35,938 nucleotides of DNA, taken from Chloroflexota bacterium (lineage in GTDB: Bacteria; Chloroflexota; Limnocylindria; Limnocylindrales; CSP1-4). Positions 1 to 8,320 of this stretch are shown piece after piece. The DNA lies in the NCBI GenBank assembly GCA_025358515.1, contig JANYJG010000216.1, positions 1-35,938 on the forward strand, given 5' to 3'. Numbering within the stretch: the first letter of the stretch is position 1; the number at the start of each line of letters is the position of its first letter. Under the pieces are notes generated by a model, which was given only the letters and a program-made list of their open reading frames with translations, ran no database searches and had not been told where the DNA came from. The translations under genes were made by a program, and so were the position numbers.

Positions 1-983
1 TCCAGCTCGACCGCCTCCGGTTCCAGCGCCTCCGGTTCCGGCGCCTCCGGTTCGGGCGGAATCAGGTTCTGTGGTTCGGCCAGGATCGGCTCCGGCGGAA
101 GGGACCGCAGCAACTCCAGGTTGCGGGGCTCAACCAGAGCCATGCGGGAGGCCAGCTGCACCCGCGCAGCCTGATCGTCCATCCCGCGCGGTTCCGCCCC
201 GTGGCCGACAAGCGTCCGCGGCACTTGGCCCGCCGGCGCCGGGCGGAGCGACACGCCCGTCCGCGGCACTTCCTGCCAACCGACCGGCGGTCGGCGCAGC
301 CACTCGATCTCCTCTGGTTCAAGACCAGATCGGGTGACCTGGCCCGCGTGCCCCGTGAAGACGAAGACCGCAAATGACGTCACCGAGTGGCCCAGGATAG
401 CCGCCCCGATCCCGCCCGTGGCCAGCGTCACCCAGCCCCCCGCGAGCCCCAGGCCGGCTTCCAGGACAAACACGTACGGATGCCGTCCGGGCGCTGCCGC
501 CCGTGTCACCAGGACGTAGACGATCGTCTCGACCAGGATCGCGATGGCCGGCGGAAAGCCGAGGACGACAGTCACCCCAAGCAGAGCCCCCCGGAAGACC
601 GCCTCGTCGAGGATCGCGGTCGCGACCGAATTGATGGCCGCGCCGGGGTAGGCCATCGGAGTTGGGAAGCGCAGGCAGCCATATCGGAGCCAGGCGAAGG
701 CCGCGGCCTGAGCGATGCCGACCCCTGCCAGCGCCAGGCCGTAGAGCAGTATGTCGGTTCGGTGTCCGCCGACCAGGTAAAGCACGTCACGCGGACTCGG
801 GTGGACGTTATAGATCCCAATGAGGAAGAGCAGGCCCAGGGAGTACCAGGCCAGCCGGGTCCAGAAGCCGCGATGGAATCGGTTTCCTGGCTCGTCGTAC
901 TCGGCGGCAGCGAACCTCTCCGATTCAAGCCGCAGGAGCAGGAGCATCATCAGCAATCCCACCGAGATGAGCGCCCGCACCAT
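1..983 (-). CDS. CPBP-like (CAAX protease/bacteriocin-processing) membrane protein, C-terminus beyond window
   Basis: The reading frame opens with ATG at 983, four bases after the lepA stop, and runs off the window start after 327 codons. The first ~215 residues are a string of hydrophobic helices. A DEAVFRG motif near residue 125 matches the EExxxR signature of CPBP intramembrane proteases with the first Glu changed to Asp, and GHSVTSF near residue 190 resembles the last His motif. I do not find the middle FxxxH motif, so the protein may be a degenerate or non-catalytic member. After the membrane part comes a soluble tail that becomes Pro-Glu rich at the window edge (LPPEPILAEP, then EPEAPEPEALEPE). 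Position right behind lepA suggests cotranscription. Family assignment is moderately sure; substrate is unknown. Confidence 0.6.
   Translation of the reverse strand, partial: MVRALISVGLLMMLLLLRLESERFAAAEYDEPGNRFHRGFWTRLAWYSLGLLFLIGIYNVHPSPRDVLYLVGGHRTDILLYGLALAGVGIAQAAAFAWLRYGCLRFPTPMAYPGAAINSVATAILDEAVFRGALLGVTVVLGFPPAIAILVETIVYVLVTRAAAPGRHPYVFVLEAGLGLAGGWVTLATGGIGAAILGHSVTSFAVFVFTGHAGQVTRSGLEPEEIEWLRRPPVGWQEVPRTGVSLRPAPAGQVPRTLVGHGAEPRGMDDQAARVQLASRMALVEPRNLELLRSLPPEPILAEPQNLIPPEPEAPEPEALEPEAVEL
12..56. repeat. Three tandem 15-bp units encoding Pro-Glu repeats
   Basis: Three near-identical units (cgcctccggttccag and variants) lie in the tail of the CPBP-like gene and encode PEPEA-type repeats on the minus strand. 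The array may continue outside the window. Confidence 0.7.
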
Positions 984-987
984 CGTG

Positions 988-2799
988 TTACACCCCGTCC
1001 ATCCGGAGCACCGCGAGGAATGCCTCCTGCGGTATCTCGACGGATCCCACCCTCTTCATCCGTTGCTTCCCCTCTTTCTGCTTGTCCAGCAGCTTACGCT
1101 TCCGGGAGATGTCGCCGCCGTAGCACTTCGCCAGGACATTCTTGCGCATCGCGGCCACGGTTTCGCGGGAGATGACGTTGGAGCCGATCGCGGCCTGAAC
1201 CGGCACTTCGAACATCTGGCGGGGAATTAAGCCGCGCAGTCGATGGACCAGTTCCCGGCCGATGGCCTGGGCCCGGTCGCGATGGACGATCAGGGATAGG
1301 GCGTCGACCGGCTCGCCGGCAACAAGGACATCCACCTTGACCAGGTTCGCGGCGCGATAGCCGATCTCCTCGAAATCCATCGACGCGTAGCCCTGGGTGC
1401 GACTCTTTAGTTGATCGTAGAGATCGACGATAACCTCGCCCAGGGGCAACTCAAAGCTGAGCAGCACGCGGAGTGGGTCGAGGTATTCCATGCCCAGGAA
1501 GGTCCCCCGCCGGTTGGTTGCCAGTTCCATGAGGGTCCCGATGTAGGTCGTGGGCGTGACCACGCCGAGCTTGACCCAGGGCTCGCGGATCTCCTCGATC
1601 TCGCCGGCGTTCGGCATCCTGGACGGATTGTCGACATCGATTGTTCCCTGGCCGTTGATCAACACGACCTGGTATTCGACCGAGGGCGCGGAGGCGATCA
1701 AGTCCTGGCCGAACTCGCGCTCCAGGCGCTCTTGCACGATCTCCATGTGGAGCAGCCCGAGGAAGCCGCAACGGAAGCCGAAACCCAGGGCAACCGAGCT
1801 TTCGGGCTCGAAAGTGAAGCTGGCGTCGTTGAGGTGCAGCTTCTCGAGGGCATCGCGGAGGGCCGGATAATCGGAGCCGATGATTGGGTAGATGCCGGCG
1901 AAAACCAGGCTCTTGGCCGGCTGATAGCCAGGCAGCGGATGCAGCGCCGGAGCGGCAACAGTAGTGATCGTGTCTCCGACCTGGGCATCGCGGACGCTCT
2001 TGAGCCCCGTGGCGACGTAGCCGACATCGCCGGCCCGCAGTTCCGGCACGGCCACGAGTTGCGGCCGGAAGAATCCCAGCTCGATCAACTCCGCCTCCGC
2101 GCCGGAGCCCATCAGGCGGATGACGTCGTGGGTGTGCAGCGTCCCTTGGGCCAGCCGGACGTACACCACCACGCCTTTGTAGGCGTCGTAGTGGGAGTCG
2201 AAGATCAGACCCTCAACCGGGGCGTCGTGATCGCCTTTGGGCGGAGGAACGCGCTTCACGATCGCTTCCAGGATCTCCGGCACGCCGGTCCCGTCCTTGG
2301 CCGAGGCGAGGATGACCTCCTCGCGGGGTATGGCCAGGACGTTCTCCAACTCATCGAGCACAACGTCCACCTGAGCCGACGGCAGGTCGATCTTGTTGAT
2401 GACCGGGATAATCGTCAGGTTCTGCTTGAGGGCCAGATGGACGTTGGCGAGCGTCTGCGCTTCGATCCCCTGAGTCGCATCGACGACTAGGATCGCGCCC
2501 TCGCAGGCCTGGAGGCTGCGGCTAACCTCATAGCTGAAGTCAACGTGGCCGGGCGTGTCGATCATGTTTAGTCCGTACACCAGCCCGTCGGCGGCTGTGT
2601 ATTCGAGGCGCACCGCCCGCGCCTTGATGGTGATGCCGTGCTCCTTCTCGAGGTCCATGGAGTCGAGCATCTGGCTGCTCATCTGGCGCGGGTCGATTGT
2701 GTGCGTCAGCTCGAGCAAGCGATCGGACAAGGTGGTCTTGCCGTGATCGATGTGGGCGATGATGGAGAAGTTGCGCAGTCGATCCTGGGGGATGGTCAC
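988..2799 (-). CDS. lepA: Elongation factor 4 (LepA), ribosome back-translocating GTPase
   Basis: A 603-residue protein of normal LepA length. It has the GTPase motifs G1 AHIDHGKTT (residues 15-23), G3 DTPGHVDF and G4 NKID, then the EF-G-like domains II, III and V, and the LepA-specific C-terminal domain ending near [19 protein letters not shown]. LepA binds the ribosome and acts on stalled or mis-translocated complexes in the cytoplasm. I chose GTG at 2799, where the protein begins [20 protein letters not shown] as in the family; an upstream ATG at 3024 would add 75 low-complexity residues that look non-coding. A TACACT element seven bases before the GTG suggests a leaderless transcript. It diverges from rpsT, a frequent neighbour of lepA in bacterial genomes. 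Confidence 0.97.
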   Translation of the reverse strand: MTIPQDRLRNFSIIAHIDHGKTTLSDRLLELTHTIDPRQMSSQMLDSMDLEKEHGITIKARAVRLEYTAADGLVYGLNMIDTPGHVDFSYEVSRSLQACEGAILVVDATQGIEAQTLANVHLALKQNLTIIPVINKIDLPSAQVDVVLDELENVLAIPREEVILASAKDGTGVPEILEAIVKRVPPPKGDHDAPVEGLIFDSHYDAYKGVVVYVRLAQGTLHTHDVIRLMGSGAEAELIELGFFRPQLVAVPELRAGDVGYVATGLKSVRDAQVGDTITTVAAPALHPLPGYQPAKSLVFAGIYPIIGSDYPALRDALEKLHLNDASFTFEPESSVALGFGFRCGFLGLLHMEIVQERLEREFGQDLIASAPSVEYQVVLINGQGTIDVDNPSRMPNAGEIEEIREPWVKLGVVTPTTYIGTLMELATNRRGTFLGMEYLDPLRVLLSFELPLGEVIVDLYDQLKSRTQGYASMDFEEIGYRAANLVKVDVLVAGEPVDALSLIVHRDRAQAIGRELVHRLRGLIPRQMFEVPVQAAIGSNVISRETVAAMRKNVLAKCYGGDISRKRKLLDKQKEGKQRMKRVGSVEIPQEAFLAVLRMDGV

Positions 2800-3117
2800 G
2801 GGTTGGAGTGTAGCGGGGATGCCTGACCTCGGACCAGAGCCTCGCTGGAGCATCCAGTCGTCCGGGCACCCGGTGGGCCTGCATCCTTTGGCAGAGCCGC
2901 CCCTCAAAGCGACCGGCGCCCGGCGAGATGGCCCGGCAACGCCGGTAGTGACGTCGATGATGTTCACTCGGATCGTCCTGGTGTGGCGAGGCCCGGAACG
3001 GAGCGCGCTTTGGCGCCTGCGCATTCGCCCGCGACTCTGATACCATCAACCGTCGCGTCAGTCCGCCTCTTTTCGGCTGCCTGTCGCAGTCCTTATGCAG
3101 CATAGAGGTCTTCGAAC
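2800..3117. other. Divergent lepA/rpsT intergenic region
   Basis: This 318-bp stretch holds no convincing gene. Possible promoter elements are the lepA -10 at 2807-2812 and an extended -10 for rpsT (TGATACCAT, 3038-3046). A GAGGT Shine-Dalgarno at 3105-3109 precedes the TTG start of rpsT. Short open frames here look like random high-GC frames. Confidence 0.5.
2807..2812 (-). promoter_or_regulatory. Candidate -10 element of lepA
   Basis: TACACT on the minus strand, with seven bases between it and the GTG at 2799. This spacing would place the transcription start at the start codon. No good -35 element is visible, so this rests on spacing only. Confidence 0.35.
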
Positions 3118-3906
3118 TTGGCCAAGACGCCCCGAGGCTGGACCGGCGCCCGCACGCCGTCAGCGATCAAGCGGGTTCGCCAGGCAGAGCGCCGGCGGGC
3201 CATCAATCAGCCGCGAAAGACAGCGGCTAAGACATTCGCCGCGAACGCGGTGAAGGTCGCAACCGGAGCCGCCGAAGGCGAGACTTCTGTTGCCCTTGCT
3301 GAGGCCATGAGCGCCCTGGACAGGGCCGCGAAGGTCGGAGCGATCCACCCCAACGCCGCGGCACGCCGCAAGTCGCGCCTCGCCCTCAAGCTGAACGCCC
3401 TCGCCGCAGGCGGGACGATCCAGCCGGTGGGTCGCGCGACAAAGACCACGGGCACCGCCGCCGCCATCAAGGCCGCCCGGACGCGCATCGCCGCGGGCAA
3501 GGCAAGCAAGGCCAAGGGCCCACAGACGGCCGCCGGCAAGGCTCGCGCCGCGCTGTCCAAGACGGCCCGCTCCGAAAGTGCTGCAACGCCGGTCGCCGCG
3601 CCCGAAGTAGTCGTCAAGACGGTTGCCAAGCCGGCCGCAAAGGCCGCACCGAAGGCCGCCGCCAAGTCGAGCGCGAAGGTCGCCGTCAAGCCGGCCGCGA
3701 AGGCCGTGAAGCCGGTCGCCAAGCCCGCCAAGGTCGCTCCAAAGGCTGCCGTCAAGCCGGCCGCGAAGGCCGATAAGACTGCTCCCAAGGCCGTCAAGGC
3801 CGAGAAGCCGGTCGCCAAGGTCGCTCCAAAGGTCGCCAGTTCTGCTCCCAAGGCCGCAAAGGCCGACAAGCCCAAGGCCGCACCGCAGAAGAAGCCCAAG
3901 TCCTGA
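3118..3906 (+). CDS. rpsT: 30S ribosomal protein S20 with a long Ala/Lys/Pro-rich C-terminal tail
   Basis: The N-terminal ~100 residues are S20, a helical protein that binds 16S rRNA early in small-subunit assembly; TPSAIKRVRQAERRRAINQPRK and the later HPNAAARRKSRLALKLN are the family signatures. S20 is normally 85-95 residues, but this protein has 262. Residues ~100-262 are a repetitive, strongly basic tail of AAK, PAAK and KPVAK units, like the tails of bacterial histone-H1-like and AlgP-type proteins. The frame is open without interruption and ends just before a good terminator, so the tail is probably translated. The start is TTG at 3118 with GAGGT eight bases upstream. The tail's role is unknown; nucleic-acid binding is a reasonable guess from composition. 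Confidence 0.92.
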   Translation: MAKTPRGWTGARTPSAIKRVRQAERRRAINQPRKTAAKTFAANAVKVATGAAEGETSVALAEAMSALDRAAKVGAIHPNAAARRKSRLALKLNALAAGGTIQPVGRATKTTGTAAAIKAARTRIAAGKASKAKGPQTAAGKARAALSKTARSESAATPVAAPEVVVKTVAKPAAKAAPKAAAKSSAKVAVKPAAKAVKPVAKPAKVAPKAAVKPAAKADKTAPKAVKAEKPVAKVAPKVASSAPKAAKADKPKAAPQKKPKS

Positions 3907-3929
3907 CGGCCCGTTCGCTAGAACCTTCG

Positions 3930-3957
3930 AAGGACCAGGTCCGCCGACCTGGTCCTT
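3930..3957 (+). terminator. Terminator hairpin after rpsT
   Basis: A perfect 11-bp stem (AAGGACCAGGT with ACCTGGTCCTT) around a CCGCCG loop, 23 bases after the rpsT stop. Only a short T-containing tail follows. Confidence 0.75.
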
Positions 3958-4209
3958 CTGATTCGGGGGCCGGGGACCCGCTTGTCCGGCGATTCGTGGC
4001 CGAGTTTCGGCGGACCTAGAGGCCCATGTAGGCTAGGGATCTCGCCAATTGCGGCGCTGGATCGGCGGCGGTCACGATTTCGCCTCCACCGAACCTCCAC
4101 GCACCCTCCACCTGCGCTCCACTGCGGGTGCACCCCCGCCACCGAGACTCCGAGTGGAACGGATACCGACATGTACGTCCGGTAGCCGCAGGAGTGAAGG
4201 AGAAGCGGC

Positions 4210-4539
4210 ATGAGCGCAATCCATCGAGTCGGTGCGACGATCGCCGGGCTGGTCACCGTGGCCGCAGTCGGCGGCGCGTTTGTCGCCCAGGGCTACGGCG
4301 ACGCCCACAGGGCTCCGGCCGCCGCTGCGGAGACCCAACAGCCCACGCTATCGGCAACATACAATCCGACCCTCGATCCTCAGACCGTCTACGTAATGCC
4401 GGTCCCTACGGCCCCGGTGATCCACATAATTAAGAGGGCCCCGGCCCCGCCGCCGGCGACCAATCCGCCCGTCATCCACATCATCGTCCCCGGACCAGCG
4501 GGCGGCGACGACGGCGGTAGTGGTGGGACGGACAACTGA
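4210..4539 (+). CDS. Small exported Pro-rich protein, unknown function
   Basis: A 109-residue protein I do not recognise. Residues 1-28 form a signal peptide or anchor (basic start, hydrophobic GATIAGLVTVAAVGGAFVAQG). The mature part is rich in Ala and Pro and has two copies of a PVIHII motif (around residues 69-74 and 87-92) separated by a Pro-rich stretch, then a Gly/Asp tail. An AAGGAG Shine-Dalgarno precedes the ATG. It is the first gene of an operon: its TGA overlaps the next ATG by one base, and that gene in turn overlaps apbE. The context points to a role outside the membrane in the electron-transfer module. I see no FMN-binding domain signature in it. Confidence 0.75.
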   Translation: MSAIHRVGATIAGLVTVAAVGGAFVAQGYGDAHRAPAAAAETQQPTLSATYNPTLDPQTVYVMPVPTAPVIHIIKRAPAPPPATNPPVIHIIVPGPAGGDDGGSGGTDN

Positions 4540-4958
4540 TGGAAACGCCCCTCGGACCTAGGATGGTCATGCCCGTCCACGCCTCCACAGTCACCCCCAA
4601 GTCCAAGCCCGATGCCCGGCCGATGAGGATGGCGCTTGGAGCAGGCGGCCTGGCAGCAATGTCGGCCCTCGCAGCCGGCATCGTTATGCCGCCCAGCGTT
4701 GCGACTTTGGCACCAGTCCCTGCCACGGCTCCTCAGGCGGTCGACGGCACCGCGGCACCTGCAGGCACGCTGCAGGTCAAGCGGCCGGTCAAGTACATCC
4801 AACTGGTCGCCGGCCAGACGCCGCCCCCGGGCGCGCAGGTCATCGCGGCATCGGCTCCCCAGCCGATTACCATCGTCACCACCATCGCGGCGCCAAGGCA
4901 GGTCCAGAGGGCGGCCGTGATTATCAAGACCACCCAGTCAGGAAGGGTAGTCAAGTGA
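4539..4958 (+). CDS. Small exported or anchored protein, unknown function
   Basis: A 139-residue protein of unknown family. It begins with a polar ~30-residue segment followed by a hydrophobic stretch (ALGAGGLAAMSALAAGIVM, about residues 32-50), which could be an uncleaved anchor or a late signal peptide. The rest is Ala/Pro/Val rich and ends in short beta-prone stretches (VKYIQLVAG, PITIVTTIAA, AAVIIKTTQ). The start codon overlaps the stop of the preceding gene (TGATG) and its own stop overlaps the GTG of apbE (GTGA), which indicates translational coupling. Function can only be guessed from this coupling. Confidence 0.72.
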   Translation: METPLGPRMVMPVHASTVTPKSKPDARPMRMALGAGGLAAMSALAAGIVMPPSVATLAPVPATAPQAVDGTAAPAGTLQVKRPVKYIQLVAGQTPPPGAQVIAASAPQPITIVTTIAAPRQVQRAAVIIKTTQSGRVVK

Positions 4959-6061
4959 TTGCAGCCGGAGACGCCACCATGGGCGTCTCCACGGTCGGCC
5001 GAACGCTCGGACGGAGCTTGGGTGCCGGACGCGGCTTGGCCACGAGTCGCCCATTGCAGGCCGACCGGATCGTCCCGTTCAGCCTCTTTACCACGGCCAT
5101 GGGCGGCCGACTCGTCGTCCACCTCGGAACCGAAGGGCGGTCGTCCGGCCTACGCGCCGGGGAGCGCACTGCCGAGCGGACCGAAACGGTCGGCGACGCT
5201 TCCCGTGACGCGGACGCTTCCCGTGACGCGCATATGGTCGTCGCGCGGATCGAGGGCTGGGCGAGCCGCCTGACACGCTTCACCGACACCTCGGAACTGG
5301 CGCGTCTCAATGCCGATACCCGACCCGAGGTGCCCGTGGGTCCAACCCTCGCCGCAGCACTTCGGGCCGGCATCTACGCCTCCCAGGCGACCGGCGGCCT
5401 GGCTGATGTGGCACTGCTGAACGAGCGCATGGCAGCCGAAGGGCTGGTCCCCCTGGACGCGGAGGTTGATAACGACCCCGAGAGCCACGATTGGTCGGTC
5501 GTCCTGGACCGTCGCGGCACGGCGATCGTGCGCCGGCCGTTCGGGCTTCGATTCGATTTCGGCGGCGTCGGCAAGGGCTGGATCGCAGATCGAGCCCTCA
5601 GCCTCCTGGGTGCGTGGCCGAGCGGAATCATCGACGCCGATGGCGATCTCGCGGTTAGGTGCGCCCCGGGCAAGTTCTGGGAAGTGGCCATCGAAGACCC
5701 GCGCGCGCCTGAGACAAATCTGGCGATCCTGCGGCTGTCTGCCGCCGCCAACGGAATCGCGACTCATTGGGGCGTGGCAACGTCCGGCACGTCAATACAC
5801 CGCTGGAACATCGGCGGCGCCACTCGCCATCACCTGATCGACCCCCGTACGGGGGAGCCGGCCCGGACCGATGTGGTCCAGGCTACAGTGGTGGCCGGAA
5901 CCGCGCTCCGCGCGGAGGCCCTCGCCAAGGCGGCGGTCATCGCCGGCAAGGTCGATGGCTTCGCGCTACTGGAACGAGCTGGAGTGCGCGGTGCGGTCCT
6001 CCTGACCGACAAGGGCCAGACGCTGGCGCTGCCCAGCACAACCGCGCTGCTCGCACCCTGA
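4955..6061 (+). CDS. apbE: FAD:protein FMN transferase (ApbE family)
   Basis: A 368-residue ApbE-type enzyme, which moves FMN from FAD to a Thr or Ser of a target flavoprotein, using Mg2+. Visible motifs are TTAMGG (46-51), DFGGVGKGWIAD (201-212), IDADGD (226-231) and HHLIDPRTG (292-300), all in family order. The GTG at 4955 overlaps the previous stop. Unusually, no signal peptide or lipobox is visible at the N-terminus, although many ApbE proteins act outside the membrane. An 18-bp tandem duplication gives DASRDADASRDA near residue 81. Next comes an AGGAGG site and the ferric-reductase-like gene. No FMN-accepting domain is visible in the window, so its target is not known. Confidence 0.92.
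   Translation: MIAAGDATMGVSTVGRTLGRSLGAGRGLATSRPLQADRIVPFSLFTTAMGGRLVVHLGTEGRSSGLRAGERTAERTETVGDASRDADASRDAHMVVARIEGWASRLTRFTDTSELARLNADTRPEVPVGPTLAAALRAGIYASQATGGLADVALLNERMAAEGLVPLDAEVDNDPESHDWSVVLDRRGTAIVRRPFGLRFDFGGVGKGWIADRALSLLGAWPSGIIDADGDLAVRCAPGKFWEVAIEDPRAPETNLAILRLSAAANGIATHWGVATSGTSIHRWNIGGATRHHLIDPRTGEPARTDVVQATVVAGTALRAEALAKAAVIAGKVDGFALLERAGVRGAVLLTDKGQTLALPSTTALLAP
5195..5230 (+). repeat. 18-bp tandem duplication inside apbE
   Basis: Two exact adjacent copies of gacgcttcccgtgacgcg, encoding DASRDA twice in a variable part of the protein. It keeps the frame. Confidence 0.85.
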
Positions 6062-6072
6062 GGAGGGGCCAA

Positions 6073-7014
6073 GTGCTACCAAGCGATCGACCGACACCGA
6101 CGCCATCCCCGCTGTCGCGCCGGGAGGGCCCCCTCGGGCCCAGCCCTCTCGGGCCCCGACCAATCGGGCCCGGCGGTCTCCCAGGGGGCGTGGACGCTTC
6201 CCGGCCCACGCCCCGGCCGGCCACCCGCCAGGCGCCGACCTACAAGGGGCTCCCCCGCCCCATCAAGTTCATCGGTTGGGTCGGCCTGCTCGTTGCCGTC
6301 GGCATCGTCTTGGGCGCTACCGCCCCGACCGGCCTGCGTCGCATCGGCGCCGTTATCGCCCTGCAGCCGGAGATCCTGGGCTGGTACTCGGTCCGCGCCC
6401 TCGGCTTCATGGCGTACCTGGTGCTGGCCAGCTCCGTGCTTTACGGGCTACTACTCTCGACCAAGCTCCTGGACGCGATCGCCCATCGCCCGGTCAGCTT
6501 CGCTCTGCACAAGGACCTGGCCATCGTGGCCCTGGTGCTTGCCGGACTTCACATGGGACTGCTACTGGCCGACCGCAGCTTCCCATTCACGCCGCGAGCC
6601 ATCCTCGTCCCCTTCGCGTCTCCGTACGCCCCAACCTGGGTCGGAATCGGGCAGATCGTCTTCTACTCGATGGTCGTCGTCACGGCGAGCTTCTACGTGC
6701 GTCGCCGAATCGGCCAGCGGGCCTGGCGCATCCTCCACTACGTGACTTTCCTGTCCTTTATTGGGGCCACCGCTCACGGGATTGCGTCCGGCTCGGACTC
6801 GGGCGCAGCCTGGGCTTTCTGGATTTATCTGGTCCCGACGGCGGGCATTGTCTTCCTGCTCACCTATCGCATCGTCGTCAGCGTCGGAAGCCGAATATTC
6901 CGTCGAGGCGCCGTGCCGGCAACGGCTCCCCTGCCGGGAATGAGAATTCTCGGTCCGCTCGACCGACCATCGGGACAACCCCTCGGCCACGGCGAATTCC
7001 GCGGTCGGCTTTGA
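6073..7014 (+). CDS. Ferric-reductase-like transmembrane haem protein
   Basis: A 313-residue membrane protein. The first ~60 residues are a Pro/Gly/Arg-rich cytoplasmic extension; about six hydrophobic helices follow from residue ~62 (IKFIGWVGLLVAVGIVLG onwards). Two His pairs, LHKDLAIVALVLAGLH and LHYVTFLSFIGATAH, are spaced 13-14 residues apart on consecutive helices, as in the bis-His two-haem core of ferric reductase/NOX/YedZ-like domains. It would carry electrons across the membrane between the cytoplasmic ferredoxin/reductase pair and an acceptor outside. The start is GTG at 6073 behind AGGAGGGG (6061-6068); longer frames upstream overlap apbE and are unlikely. The acceptor is not known. 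Confidence 0.85.
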   Translation: MLPSDRPTPTPSPLSRREGPLGPSPLGPRPIGPGGLPGGVDASRPTPRPATRQAPTYKGLPRPIKFIGWVGLLVAVGIVLGATAPTGLRRIGAVIALQPEILGWYSVRALGFMAYLVLASSVLYGLLLSTKLLDAIAHRPVSFALHKDLAIVALVLAGLHMGLLLADRSFPFTPRAILVPFASPYAPTWVGIGQIVFYSMVVVTASFYVRRRIGQRAWRILHYVTFLSFIGATAHGIASGSDSGAAWAFWIYLVPTAGIVFLLTYRIVVSVGSRIFRRGAVPATAPLPGMRILGPLDRPSGQPLGHGEFRGRL

Positions 7015-7048
7015 CCCGCCCTGTCATGACAACCCCTGGAGGTCTCCG

Positions 7049-7345
7049 ATGGCCTACGTGATCGCCGAACCCTGCATTGACCACAACGACCAGTCCTGCG
7101 TCGCGGTCTGCCCCGTGGATTGCATCTCAGCGGTTCCCGGCGTGGATCGCAAGTTCTACATCGACCCCCAGAACTGCATCGACTGCGGTTCATGCGAGCA
7201 GGCCTGCCCCAACGGCGCGATCTTCCGATCCGACGCCCTGCCGGCGGAATGGGCCGGCTTCGCCTGGGTGGATGCCACCTGGTATGCGGATCCGCAGCAG
7301 GCTCGGGCCGCCATCGATGCCTACCTGCCCATCGCGGGTCAGTGA
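7049..7345 (+). CDS. fdxA: 7Fe ferredoxin ([3Fe-4S][4Fe-4S])
   Basis: A 98-residue cytoplasmic electron carrier. Cys9, Cys17 and Cys21-Pro give the C-x7-C-x3-CP pattern of a [3Fe-4S] site, and CIDCGSCEQACP plus Cys25 give the [4Fe-4S] site, as in FdxA-type ferredoxins. The tail (PAEWAGFAWVDATWY) also matches that family. GGAGGT lies 7 bases before ATG. It is sandwiched between the haem membrane protein and the NADP reductase, with 34 and 10 bases between genes, so it most likely carries electrons between them. Confidence 0.93.
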   Translation: MAYVIAEPCIDHNDQSCVAVCPVDCISAVPGVDRKFYIDPQNCIDCGSCEQACPNGAIFRSDALPAEWAGFAWVDATWYADPQQARAAIDAYLPIAGQ

Positions 7346-7355
7346 GGCGACTGAC

Positions 7356-8216
7356 ATGGAAACACCCGCATTGATCCCGATCGGGCCCGCTCCAGGCCTG
7401 GCTCCCGGCCGCACGCCGCTGATGCCGGGGGCGATTGTCACGCCCAGGCCGGAGCGCCGCCGCGAGTTCATGCCCAATGCCACCCTGGCCGAGCGCGTCG
7501 AGCTGACGCCGTTGATCGCCCGCTACGTTGTTCGGCCGGACGGTGCCGTGCCGCCATTCAAACCCGGCCAGTACTTCTCGTTGGGGCTGCAGATCGACGG
7601 CCAGCTGGTGCTTCGGCCCTATTCGACCGCCTCGCCGAGTGGCTCGACGGAGTCGCTCGAGTTCCTCGTCCGGCGCGTCCCGAGCGGCACTTTCACGCCG
7701 ACACTCTGGCAAGCAGCCATTGGCGATCGAATCTGGATCGGACCGCCCAAGGGGCTCTTCATGCTCAAGCCCGCCGACCATCGGACGCATCTGTTCGTCT
7801 CTTCCGGGACCGGCCTCGCGCCGTTCATGTCCATGCTGAATGACGTGCTCGGCTCCGCTGAGCCCGGCCTCGGGCCGCGGGTCGTGGTCGCCCATGGCGT
7901 CTCGTACGAGTCGGAGCTGGCCTACCGAGGACGCCTGGAGGCGCTGGCGGCGCGCAATGCGAGACTCGTTTACGTGCCGACGGTTTCGCGGCCGGACCAT
8001 CCGGCCAACGCCACGTGGACAGGCCGTTGTGGCCGAGTCGAGTCGATCCTGCCACAGGTGTGCGCCGAGCTGGCGCTGGATCCGGCCGACACCGTGGCCT
8101 ACCTGTGCGGCAACCCCGACATGATCGAGACTTCGCGTACGGCACTCGCCGGACTCGGATTCTCCGACGACGCAATCGTTCGCGAGCAGTACTGGACGGC
8201 GGCGGGCCTCACGTGA
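7356..8216 (+). CDS. fpr: Ferredoxin/flavodoxin-NADP+ reductase
   Basis: A 286-residue FAD enzyme of the ferredoxin reductase superfamily. RPYSTAS (around residue 88) binds FAD, SSGTGLAPFMSM (around 150) binds the pyrophosphate of NADP(H), and YLCGNPDMIETS (around 250) is the C-terminal nucleotide motif. The C-terminal QYWTAAGLT ends in a short extension after the aromatic residue, as in bacterial Fpr-type enzymes. It would pass electrons between NADPH and the ferredoxin encoded just upstream. The first ~35 residues are a Pro-rich extension. The ATG at 7356 is chosen for its spacing after the fdx stop; longer frames overlap fdx. Confidence 0.92.
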   Translation: METPALIPIGPAPGLAPGRTPLMPGAIVTPRPERRREFMPNATLAERVELTPLIARYVVRPDGAVPPFKPGQYFSLGLQIDGQLVLRPYSTASPSGSTESLEFLVRRVPSGTFTPTLWQAAIGDRIWIGPPKGLFMLKPADHRTHLFVSSGTGLAPFMSMLNDVLGSAEPGLGPRVVVAHGVSYESELAYRGRLEALAARNARLVYVPTVSRPDHPANATWTGRCGRVESILPQVCAELALDPADTVAYLCGNPDMIETSRTALAGLGFSDDAIVREQYWTAAGLT

Positions 8217-8320
8217 GCGTGATCGGAAGCCTGAACTTGCCGGGCTTCATGCGACGCCGGTCGGCGGGGGCTGCAGCGCCGGCGTTTCGCTCGGAGCCCG
8301 CGTCGACTATCGTTCGGGCC

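Noticed and set aside
387-1175. 262-residue plus-strand frame near the window start
   Set aside because: It overlaps the CPBP-like gene and the end of lepA on the other strand and shows no domain or ribosome site.
1411-2490. 359-residue plus-strand frame inside lepA
   Set aside because: It is antisense to conserved lepA domains; long antisense frames are expected at this GC content.
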